A DNA stretch of 7,945 bases, taken from NCBI GenBank assembly GCA_009785015.1, contig WQXD01000171.1, forward strand, positions 1-7,945. The letters are read 5' to 3'. Positions 1 through 7,662 of the stretch are shown here, one piece after another (position 1 is the stretch's first letter; each line of letters starts with the position of its first letter). This DNA is from Oscillospiraceae bacterium. Lineage in GTDB: Bacteria; Bacillota_A; Clostridia; Oscillospirales; WRJC01. The notes beneath the pieces are model-generated. The model worked only from the letters and a program-made list of their open reading frames with translations, ran no database searches and was not told the DNA's origin. A program made the translations under genes and the position numbers.

Positions 1-1148
1 AAGCCGGCGGGCAGACTTACCGGGATATTTACGTGGGGGACGTCTGGATATTGGGCGGCCAGTCGAATATGGAAGGGGTAGGCTGGCTCACGGCTGAAGA
101 CGAACAGTTTGCCAAATGCCCCGATTCGGACGTCCGCGCGCTGTACATGGACGACACCTGGGGTCCCGCGTGCCACCCGCTGCATAATCTGGGCATAGCA
201 GTCGACGGAGTGCACGCCGCACTGGGCGCCGGTCCCCGGCCCATGTTCAACAGCGCCGGGCCCGGGCTGGAATTTGCCCTGAAGATGAAAGCTCTCACGG
301 GCGTACCCCAGGGGGTGCTGTGCTGCGCCCACGGCGGTACTTCGATGGAGCAGTGGTCGCCCGCAAAAAAAACGCTGGGCGGAAGCGGAAGCCTGTACGG
401 CGCGATGCTGCGGCGTTTTTTGGATAACGGCGCCCATGTGCGCGGGATGTTCTGGTATCAGGGCTGTTCCGACGCGGGTCTGCCGATGTGCGATCTTTTT
501 TTGGAAAGGATGAAAGAGTTCGTCTTTGAGTGCCGAAGTGATTTCGGAAAACAGCTGCCGTTCGTCCAGGCCCAGATAGGGCGGCGCTATGTCGATTTGG
601 CCGACAAGGACTCCCCCATGCCCGATTGCTGGACTGCCGTACGGGAACACCAGCGCGTACTGCACACCATGATACCCGATCTGTACACCGTGTCCGCCGT
701 AGACAAGGATTTGGACGATTTGATCCATTTGAGCAGCCCCGCGCAAAAAAAGCTCGGCGCGGAAGCGGCCGAGGCCATGTACTGCCTGTTATACAAAACA
801 GACGAAAAGGGTTGCCTGCCCCCTCCGGTATTTGCCGGGCTACGCGTATGCGAATGCGAAAAAACCGGGCTGGCAAACGTGGAGCTGCGCTGCATCAACC
901 TTCACGGCGGATTGGTTTCAAAAAGCCGCCCGGCGGGCTTTATGATAACGCAGCCAAGCGGGGCGCCTTTTGCCCAGTATATATTCGACACGCGCCTATC
1001 AGGCGATACAATTCTGCTCCGCACGATGGTCACCCCGCAGGCAATCGCCGGATGCAGGCTGTATTACGCCTACGGAATAGACCCGTACTGCAATATAACC
1101 GACATGGCGGAGCGCGCCATACCGGCTATGGGCCCCGTGTATTTATAG
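1..1148 (+). CDS. Sialate O-acetylesterase (SASA/DUF303 family), 3' part; 5' end outside window
   Basis: This is probably a carbohydrate esterase that removes O-acetyl groups from sialic acids or other acetylated sugars. The frame is open from the left edge (first full codon at 3), and the residues before the GTG at 33 (QTYRDIYVGDVWILGGQSNM) continue the family pattern, so GTG 33 is an internal Val and the real start lies upstream. The SGNH-like catalytic serine sits in GGQSNMEG (Ser codon 63-65). A central GGTSMEQWSP and a FWYQG segment match conserved family blocks. The catalytic Asp/His pair is the DLIH near the end of the esterase fold (Asp codon 717-719, His codon 726-728). About 135 residues follow the DLIH motif: the end of the esterase fold, then a probable beta-rich C-terminal domain. 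The gene ends with TAG 94 bases before the CIRCE element. The family call is secure; the substrate is inferred, since many members act on acetylated plant or host glycans. No signal peptide can be judged because the N-terminus is missing. Confidence 0.88.
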   Translation, partial: AGGQTYRDIYVGDVWILGGQSNMEGVGWLTAEDEQFAKCPDSDVRALYMDDTWGPACHPLHNLGIAVDGVHAALGAGPRPMFNSAGPGLEFALKMKALTGVPQGVLCCAHGGTSMEQWSPAKKTLGGSGSLYGAMLRRFLDNGAHVRGMFWYQGCSDAGLPMCDLFLERMKEFVFECRSDFGKQLPFVQAQIGRRYVDLADKDSPMPDCWTAVREHQRVLHTMIPDLYTVSAVDKDLDDLIHLSSPAQKKLGAEAAEAMYCLLYKTDEKGCLPPPVFAGLRVCECEKTGLANVELRCINLHGGLVSKSRPAGFMITQPSGAPFAQYIFDTRLSGDTILLRTMVTPQAIAGCRLYYAYGIDPYCNITDMAERAIPAMGPVYL

Positions 1149-1201
1149 ATCTCTTTTTCGCGCGTTCACAGTTATTTTACAATAATAAAAAAAATTTATA
1201 C

Positions 1202-1242
1202 TTGACTTATAGCTGAAAAAGTGGTAAATTTTATAGTATAAT
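1202..1242 (+). promoter_or_regulatory. Probable vegetative (SigA-type) promoter region of the hrcA operon, two overlapping candidates
   Basis: The AT-rich gap holds two candidate promoters. The first is TTGACT (1202-1207), a 17-base spacer, then TAAATT (1225-1230): a good -35 with a 4/6 -10. The second is a perfect TATAAT (1237-1242) with only a weak CTGAAA -35 (1213-1218) and an 18-base spacer. The TATAAT shares its last base with the first base of the CIRCE left arm. In either case HrcA bound to CIRCE would cover the transcription start or the -10, as in other HrcA-controlled operons. Which hexamer pair is used cannot be decided from the sequence. I see no SigB-type or other alternative promoter here. 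Confidence 0.6.
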
Positions 1243-1268
1243 TAGCACTCTTGTGTGCTTAGTGCTAA
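1242..1268 (+). promoter_or_regulatory. CIRCE operator (HrcA binding site)
   Basis: The left arm TTAGCACTC (1242-1250) is a perfect match to the consensus. A 9-base spacer (1251-1259) follows, then the right arm TAGTGCTAA (1260-1268), which differs from GAGTGCTAA only at its innermost base. Spacing and arms fit TTAGCACTC-N9-GAGTGCTAA. It sits between the promoter and the hrcA ribosome binding site, and the gene directly downstream encodes HrcA, so autoregulated repression relieved by heat is the expected behaviour. No second copy was seen before dnaK, dnaJ or rbsK, so control of the whole cluster probably runs through this one site. Confidence 0.96.
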
Positions 1269-1270
1269 CG

Positions 1271-1278
1271 GGAGGTGA
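1271..1278 (+). promoter_or_regulatory. hrcA ribosome binding site; decides the start
   Basis: GGAGGTGA is a near-complete complement of the 16S rRNA tail, five bases before ATG 1284. An in-frame GTG at 1275 lies inside this motif and would add three residues (MKF), so it cannot be the start served by this site. The motif begins only two bases after the CIRCE right arm. Confidence 0.9.
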
Positions 1279-1283
1279 AATTT

Positions 1284-2384
1284 ATGGAATTGACCGAGCG
1301 AAAAAAACAGATATTAAAAGCCGTAGTGGACACATATATCGAAAAATGCGAACCGGTCGGTTCAAAATATTTGGTCGATTATTACAATTTGGATTTATCG
1401 CCCGCCACAATAAGAAACACAATGAATGAGCTCGAGCACCTCGGCCTTTTGGAACAGCCGTATACCTCCGCGGGGCGGATCCCGTCGAGTTTGGGATACA
1501 GGGTCTATGTAGACAGCCTGATGCAGAGCTACCGCCTCACCTCGAAAGAGATAAGGGAAATAAACGAAAACCTGAATATCAAGATTTCGCGGCTCGACAA
1601 AATAATCGAGCAGGCGGGCAAGCTGATTTCGGCGCTCACGTCTCTCATGTCCGTTTCGATGACACCGAAATCCGCTTCGGTCGGCATAGTAAAAATCGAT
1701 ATAGTATATTTCGATTTCAACAATTTTTTACTTGTGATCCTGACTTCGGTGAATATCGTGAAAACGAAACACATATACAGCAAAAACGATATCACATCCG
1801 ACATTCTCGAACATCTAAAAAAAGTGCTCAACGGCAATCTCGCCGGCAAGGACATAAACACGGTTTCCCTGCCCCTCATTTTGAACATGGAGACCATGAT
1901 GGGCAGTTATGCAAATATCGTCTCCCCCATTTTAAAATTGATATACGAGGCGATAAGCGAGCTCAACGAGGCCAAAATATATATCGACGGAGCGGCGAAC
2001 CTGTTCAACATGCCCGAGTACCACGATGTCGAGAAAGTAAAAAACATAGTAAACCTCATCGACAACAAAGAAGCGCTGCTGCATATTTTTTCACAGTCGG
2101 CGGAAGACAAGCTCTCCGTATATATCGGGGACGAAAACTCGATAACGAGCGGAGGCGATTCGAGCTTCATATTCAAGACGTTTTCGGTGGGGGACAAATT
2201 TTTGGGGGCCATAGGCGTCATCGGCCCCAAGCGCATGGACTACTCGAAGACAATAGCGAAGCTCGAGTATTTCTCGATAAATATGGCCGATGTCATAAAA
2301 AACGAAATCGACGAAAAATCAAATTCATATACGGCGCTCGACGACTCAAAATTTATGCAAGGAGGTAAAAAAAGCAATGATTGA
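1284..2384 (+). CDS. hrcA: Heat-inducible transcription repressor HrcA
   Basis: HrcA is a DNA-binding repressor that sits on CIRCE when chaperone capacity (GroEL in studied species) is sufficient, and fails to repress under protein-folding stress. With the ATG start the protein has 366 residues, slightly above the usual 340-350. The N-terminal winged helix (about residues 1-75) carries PVGSK (24-28), the recognition segment SPATIRN (39-45) and YTSAGRIP (60-67). The middle and C-terminal parts hold the HrcA domain, ending in a typical GVIGPKRMDY block (311-320). Two oddities: most family members have His at the position of Tyr60 (HTSAGR), and the last 20 or so residues form a polar tail (ALDDSKFMQGGKKSND) whose codons contain the grpE ribosome binding site. 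The gene overlaps grpE by 8 bases, suggesting translational coupling. The CIRCE site just upstream supports the function independently. Confidence 0.97.
   Translation: MELTERKKQILKAVVDTYIEKCEPVGSKYLVDYYNLDLSPATIRNTMNELEHLGLLEQPYTSAGRIPSSLGYRVYVDSLMQSYRLTSKEIREINENLNIKISRLDKIIEQAGKLISALTSLMSVSMTPKSASVGIVKIDIVYFDFNNFLLVILTSVNIVKTKHIYSKNDITSDILEHLKKVLNGNLAGKDINTVSLPLILNMETMMGSYANIVSPILKLIYEAISELNEAKIYIDGAANLFNMPEYHDVEKVKNIVNLIDNKEALLHIFSQSAEDKLSVYIGDENSITSGGDSSFIFKTFSVGDKFLGAIGVIGPKRMDYSKTIAKLEYFSINMADVIKNEIDEKSNSYTALDDSKFMQGGKKSND
2359..2366 (+). promoter_or_regulatory. grpE ribosome binding site inside the 3' end of hrcA
   Basis: AAGGAGGT lies 10 bases before the grpE ATG at 2377 and encodes part of the HrcA tail (QGG). 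It explains the Gly-Gly near the HrcA C-terminus and fits coupled translation of the two genes. Confidence 0.85.
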
Positions 2385-2937
2385 AGAGACCGAAAACACC
2401 GAAAATATCGAAATCACAGAAGATGCGGCAGGTGCGGAACCCGAAACAACCGACATTTTGGAAAAAAAGCAGAAAGAAATCAAAAAATTAGAAGGGGAAA
2501 TCAAGCAAAAAGAGGAAGAATACGGCGTTTTATACGATAAATACCTTCGGGTGAACGCGGAATACGATAATTTCAGAAAACGCACCGCGAAGGAAAAAGA
2601 GGGGATATATTCGGACGCCGCGGCCGACGTTTTAAAAAATATGCTGCCCGTGCTCGACAATATCGAACGGGCGGTGCAGTTTTGCGACGTCTCCGACCCC
2701 GAAAAAGTGTTTGAGGGGTTTCGTATAATATATTCGCAGTTTTTAAACGTGCTCGAAAAGATCGGAGTCGAGGAGATAAAATCCGAAGGGGAGCAGTTCA
2801 ACCCGGAAGTCCACAACGCGGTCATGCACGAACAAAGCGAAGACCATCCGAACAACACGGTCGCGGAAGTGATGCAGAAGGGGTATATAAAGGGCGACAG
2901 GATCATACGCCCGGCGATGGTGAAAGTAGTCAATTAA
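2377..2937 (+). CDS. grpE: Nucleotide exchange factor GrpE (Hsp70 cofactor)
   Basis: GrpE is a cytoplasmic dimer that opens the DnaK nucleotide-binding domain to release ADP and so resets the chaperone cycle. The 186-residue length is typical. An acidic, probably disordered N-terminus (1-26) is followed by a Lys/Glu-rich coiled coil (about 28-58) for dimerisation. Next comes the family segment YLRVNAEYDNFRKRT (56-70), equivalent to LLRVKAEMENLRRRT in E. coli as I recall it, then a helical stretch with MLPVLDNIERA. The C-terminal beta-wing contains FNPEVHNAV, HEQS, and KGYIKGDRIIRPAMVKV (141-184), the GrpE signature. The start is the ATG overlapping the hrcA stop, backed by a strong ribosome binding site. 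It lies between hrcA and dnaK, the normal order in Bacillota, and should be transcribed from the CIRCE-controlled promoter. Confidence 0.97.
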   Translation: MIEETENTENIEITEDAAGAEPETTDILEKKQKEIKKLEGEIKQKEEEYGVLYDKYLRVNAEYDNFRKRTAKEKEGIYSDAAADVLKNMLPVLDNIERAVQFCDVSDPEKVFEGFRIIYSQFLNVLEKIGVEEIKSEGEQFNPEVHNAVMHEQSEDHPNNTVAEVMQKGYIKGDRIIRPAMVKVVN

Positions 2938-4815
<1,878 letters not shown>

Positions 4816-4841
4816 CACGAATTGGAGTTTTAATATAGAAA

Positions 4842-5975
4842 ATGGCAGAAAACAAAAGGGATTTTTATGAAATTCTCGGGATATCCAAAAGCGCGGGCGA
4901 CGCGGATATAAAGAAGGCGTACAGGACCCTCGCAAAAAAATATCATCCCGACATGAACCCCAACGACAAAAGCGCGGAAAAAAATTTCAAAGAAGTAAAC
5001 GAAGCCTATGAAATTTTATCGAATCCCGAAAAAAAATCGCGCTACGATTCATACGGCCACGCGGGAATCGACCCAAACGCGGATATGGGCGGCGGCGGAA
5101 TGGGATTTGATTTCGGCAATTTCGGAATGGATGACATACTCAGCAATTTTTTCGGGGGATTTTCCTCGTCGTCCTCCGCGCGCAGAAACGAGCCCCAAAG
5201 GGGCGACGATATCCACAGCAGAATAATCATTTCTTTCGAGGAAGCGGTTTTCGGCTGTTCGAAGGAGATAAGCTACGCGCGCGTGGAAGTTTGTTCCCAG
5301 TGTTCGGGAAGCGGGGCGGCGCAGGGGACAAGCGCGGTTTCCTGTTCGGACTGCGGCGGGAGCGGCACCGTGAAAACGCAAAAGAGAACGCCGATCGGCA
5401 TCGTGCAATCCACGAAACCATGTGAGGCCTGCCGCGGAACGGGAAAAATAATAAAATCCCCGTGCCAGGCCTGCCGCGGAAACGGGCTTGTCAACAAAAC
5501 CAACAAAAGAGAAGTCATAATCCCCGCGGGGATAGACGACGGAAATATGGTAAAAGTCCCAAAGCAGGGCAACGCCGGTAAAAACGGCGGTTATGCCGGA
5601 GATTTGATCATAACGGTCGGAGTGCGCCCCCACCATATATTCGAGCGCGAGGGGTATAATATATTCTGCGAAATACCCATAACTTTCATCGAAGCCGCGC
5701 TCGGGGCCGAAATCGAAGTCCCCACTCTCGAAAACGGCGAAAAATACAAAATCCCCGAAGGCACCCAGACTTCGGCCGTTTTTACATTGAAGAACCGCGG
5801 AATACAGAATGTGAACAACGCCAAACTGCGTGGCGATCTGTATTTCAAAGTGATAGTCGAAGTGCCCGTTGATTTAAGCGAGAAACAAAAAAGCGCGTTA
5901 AGGGAATTTGCCGCAAACTGCAGCAGCAAAAACCATTCCCAGAGGGAAAGTTTTTTCAAAAAGTTTAAAAAATGA
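4842..5975 (+). CDS. dnaJ: Chaperone protein DnaJ (Hsp40, class A)
   Basis: DnaJ delivers unfolded substrates to DnaK and stimulates its ATPase. The 377-residue protein has the full type I layout. The J-domain (about 5-70) carries the catalytic HPD at 35-37. A Gly/Phe-rich linker follows (about 80-105, ending in a short Ser run). The zinc-binding domain has four CxxCxGxG repeats: Cys151/154, 168/171, 194/197 and 208/211. Two C-terminal beta domains follow, with PAGIDDGNMVKV and the usual FTLKNRGIQ and GDLYFKV segments; FTLKNRGIQ stands where many homologues have F-LKGKG-P. The start gives MAENKRDFYEILG, a normal DnaJ N-terminus. The ribosome binding site is weak: TTGGAG about 14 bases upstream, just after dnaK. 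No separate promoter or CIRCE was seen, so expression should follow dnaK. The C-terminus is basic (FFKKFKK). Confidence 0.98.
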   Translation: MAENKRDFYEILGISKSAGDADIKKAYRTLAKKYHPDMNPNDKSAEKNFKEVNEAYEILSNPEKKSRYDSYGHAGIDPNADMGGGGMGFDFGNFGMDDILSNFFGGFSSSSSARRNEPQRGDDIHSRIIISFEEAVFGCSKEISYARVEVCSQCSGSGAAQGTSAVSCSDCGGSGTVKTQKRTPIGIVQSTKPCEACRGTGKIIKSPCQACRGNGLVNKTNKREVIIPAGIDDGNMVKVPKQGNAGKNGGYAGDLIITVGVRPHHIFEREGYNIFCEIPITFIEAALGAEIEVPTLENGEKYKIPEGTQTSAVFTLKNRGIQNVNNAKLRGDLYFKVIVEVPVDLSEKQKSALREFAANCSSKNHSQRESFFKKFKK

Positions 5976-6038
5976 AAGAAAGTATATATAAAATAAGGCG
6001 GCGATATACAAGTCAATTTACAGAAAGGGCGTGTTTCG
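5976..6038 (+). other. dnaJ-rbsK intergenic gap with a possible weak promoter
   Basis: This 63-base gap begins with an AT-rich run. A possible promoter is TTTAAA (5964-5969, at the end of dnaJ) with a 17-base spacer and TATAAA (5987-5992). In such AT-rich sequence a match of this quality is expected by chance fairly often. No hairpin followed by a T-run is present, so transcription from the heat-shock operon could continue into the next gene. The gap ends with the rbsK ribosome binding site. Confidence 0.3.
6022..6029 (+). promoter_or_regulatory. rbsK ribosome binding site; supports a GTG start
   Basis: AGAAAGGG lies 9 bases before GTG 6039. It is weaker than the heat-shock gene sites but correctly spaced. 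The next in-frame ATG would remove the first beta strand with the GSANMD sugar-binding motif, so GTG is preferred. Another GTG at 6031 is out of frame. Confidence 0.6.
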
Positions 6039-6974
6039 GTGAAAAAACCAAGAATACTCGTTGTGGGAAGCGCGAATATGGATATTGTTTTTTCAATGCC
6101 GCGCATACCGAATAAAGGCGAATCCATTATAGCCGAAAATTACAGTTATGTCCCCGGGGGCAAAGGCGCGAACGCCGCCACGGCAATCGCCAGGATAGGC
6201 GGAGACGCGGTTTTCTGCGCCAGGATAGGAAACGACGAAACGGGAAAAAAACTCCTTGAAGCCTACACCCGCGAAAAAATCGTGACCAGGTATATAAACG
6301 CGGACAAAAACGCCCAAACCGGACTGGCTGCGGTTTTGCTTGAGGGCGACGGCACAAACAGGATTATCGTATATCCCAATGCCAATTTGGATTTGGAACC
6401 CGAAGACGTCGAAAACGCTTTTTTGTCTTACCCCGACGCCGTATTGATGCAATTCGAAACAAATCCGGAATCCGTGGCGGCCGCCACGGAATTCGCCGCC
6501 AAACAAAACATACCCGTCATCATCGACGCCGGACCCGTTCAAAAAGATTTTCCCTATGAACTGCTGAAAAATGTGACTGTAATGTCGCCAAACGAAGTGG
6601 AAACGGCTCAGATTACCGGAATAACCCCTTCAAATGCGGATATGTGCCTGCAGGCCTGCATGAGGCTTCGGAGCATGACCAAGGCCAAATATGTCGTTTT
6701 AAAACTTTCCGACAGGGGTTGCTGCTGGTACGACGGAAAAGATTTCGAATGTATCCCTTCGCACTACGTGCATGTGATAGACACCACCGCCGCGGGAGAC
6801 GCCTTCACCGCGGCGCTCACAGTCGAGTATATGAGGACAAAAAACCTGTCGAGGGCCTGCAAATACGCAAACGCCGCCGGCGCGTTCGCGGTCACCAAAT
6901 TCGGCGCGATAAATTCTTTTCCCAAAACGGCCGAATTGGATAATTTTATTTTGGCGAATAAGATAAAACTTTAA
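6039..6974 (+). CDS. rbsK: Ribokinase-type PfkB family carbohydrate kinase
   Basis: This kinase probably phosphorylates D-ribose to ribose 5-phosphate with ATP in the cytoplasm, feeding the pentose phosphate pathway. Its 311 residues match ribokinase (about 310). The order of motifs fits the family: GSANMD (10-15; Asn13 and Asp15 match the ribose-contacting Asn and Asp of E. coli RbsK), GGKGAN (40-45), LMQFE with Glu140 where E. coli RbsK has Glu143, SPNEVE (183-188), and DTTAAGDAF (248-256) with Asp254 as the catalytic base and the anion hole before it. The A-A-G-D form is the one found in ribokinases. No rbsD, ribose transporter or LacI regulator is visible nearby, so the ribose could come from nucleoside breakdown; other pentoses or nucleosides cannot be excluded as substrates. 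It follows dnaJ by 63 bases and precedes the P-loop gene by 6, so it is probably co-transcribed with the latter. Confidence 0.85.
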   Translation: MKKPRILVVGSANMDIVFSMPRIPNKGESIIAENYSYVPGGKGANAATAIARIGGDAVFCARIGNDETGKKLLEAYTREKIVTRYINADKNAQTGLAAVLLEGDGTNRIIVYPNANLDLEPEDVENAFLSYPDAVLMQFETNPESVAAATEFAAKQNIPVIIDAGPVQKDFPYELLKNVTVMSPNEVETAQITGITPSNADMCLQACMRLRSMTKAKYVVLKLSDRGCCWYDGKDFECIPSHYVHVIDTTAAGDAFTAALTVEYMRTKNLSRACKYANAAGAFAVTKFGAINSFPKTAELDNFILANKIKL

Positions 6975-6980
6975 AAAAAT

Positions 6981-7661
6981 ATGACCGGTTTGATAAATTA
7001 TTTGTCGGGGAAAAAAATAATAATCGTTTGCGGCCATTACGGAGCGGGCAAAACCAACATATCGGTAAACCTTTCCGTGGAGATAAAAAAACAGACCGGG
7101 CTTGTCTATACGCTCGCGGACTTGGACACGGTGAACCCGTATTTCAGGAGCGCGGACAATACAAAAGATTTACAGCTGCACGGTATCGATTTTATCGTGC
7201 CGCCCTTTGCCAATTCAAACGTCGATATACCCTCCGTTCCCGCGGGGTTGTACTCGATTTTCGCGGGCGGGGGCAAAAACGCCGTTTTGGATGTGGGCGG
7301 CGACGAAACCGGGGCGACGGTGCTGGGCATGTTTGCCGACATGATAAAACGTGAAGCCTACGAAATGATCTATGTGATAAACAAATACAGAACCCAAACC
7401 GGCGAACCCGGACCGGCTGCCGGGCTCGCCGCGTTTATCGAGAAAAGTTCGAGATTGAAAATAACTTCCCTGTTGAACAACAGCAACATCGGGGAGCTCA
7501 CGACAAAAAGGGAAATTTTGGATTCGATGGATTACGCCAAAAAAACCTCGGATTTGCTGAATGTTCCCCTGATCGGCACGACTTCGATGATCGATGCGGA
7601 CTTTTTGATAAGGGAGCACGATGTATTTAAAATACAAAACTACACCAAGCGGTTATTTTAA
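6981..7661 (+). CDS. P-loop ATPase of the MinD/ParA/CobQ-like superfamily, function unknown
   Basis: This is a 226-residue soluble protein with a Walker A loop GHYGAGKT (18-25) after a hydrophobic beta strand (KKIIIVC). ADLDTVNPYFRS (46-57) stands where SIMIBI-class ATPases carry the switch I/A' aspartate, and AVLDVGGDETGA (101-112) is the likely Walker B/switch II. Later segments VINKYRT and LLNNSNIGELTT resemble the nucleotide-base and C-terminal parts of related proteins. The loop lacks the second lysine of deviant Walker A proteins (KGGxGKT), so it is not a typical ParA or MinD partition ATPase. I recall similar proteins in Clostridia, sometimes near 2-oxoacid:ferredoxin oxidoreductase genes, but no function has been established that I know of. 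Six bases separate it from rbsK, and no clear ribosome binding site precedes the ATG (an A-rich run instead), which suggests coupling to rbsK translation. No membrane segment or DNA-binding domain is seen. Confidence 0.75.
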   Translation: MTGLINYLSGKKIIIVCGHYGAGKTNISVNLSVEIKKQTGLVYTLADLDTVNPYFRSADNTKDLQLHGIDFIVPPFANSNVDIPSVPAGLYSIFAGGGKNAVLDVGGDETGATVLGMFADMIKREAYEMIYVINKYRTQTGEPGPAAGLAAFIEKSSRLKITSLLNNSNIGELTTKREILDSMDYAKKTSDLLNVPLIGTTSMIDADFLIREHDVFKIQNYTKRLF

Positions 7662-7662
7662 T

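Noticed and set aside
1104..1120. Hairpin ATGGCG-GAGCG-CGCCAT near the end of the esterase gene as a terminator
   Set aside because: The stem is only 6 bp, lies within coding sequence and is not followed by a T-run, so it does not look like a Rho-independent terminator.
626..1216. Open frame on the plus strand overlapping the esterase gene
   Set aside because: It is a shadow frame rich in Arg and Pro, covered mostly by the intact SASA reading frame, and its extension runs into the promoter region before CIRCE.
1275..1277. GTG as an alternative hrcA start
   Set aside because: It lies inside the Shine-Dalgarno sequence GGAGGTGA that serves ATG 1284.
5049..5636. Minus-strand open frame across dnaJ
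   Set aside because: It is fully antisense to an intact dnaJ with all four zinc repeats and the HPD motif, and its translation resembles no known family.
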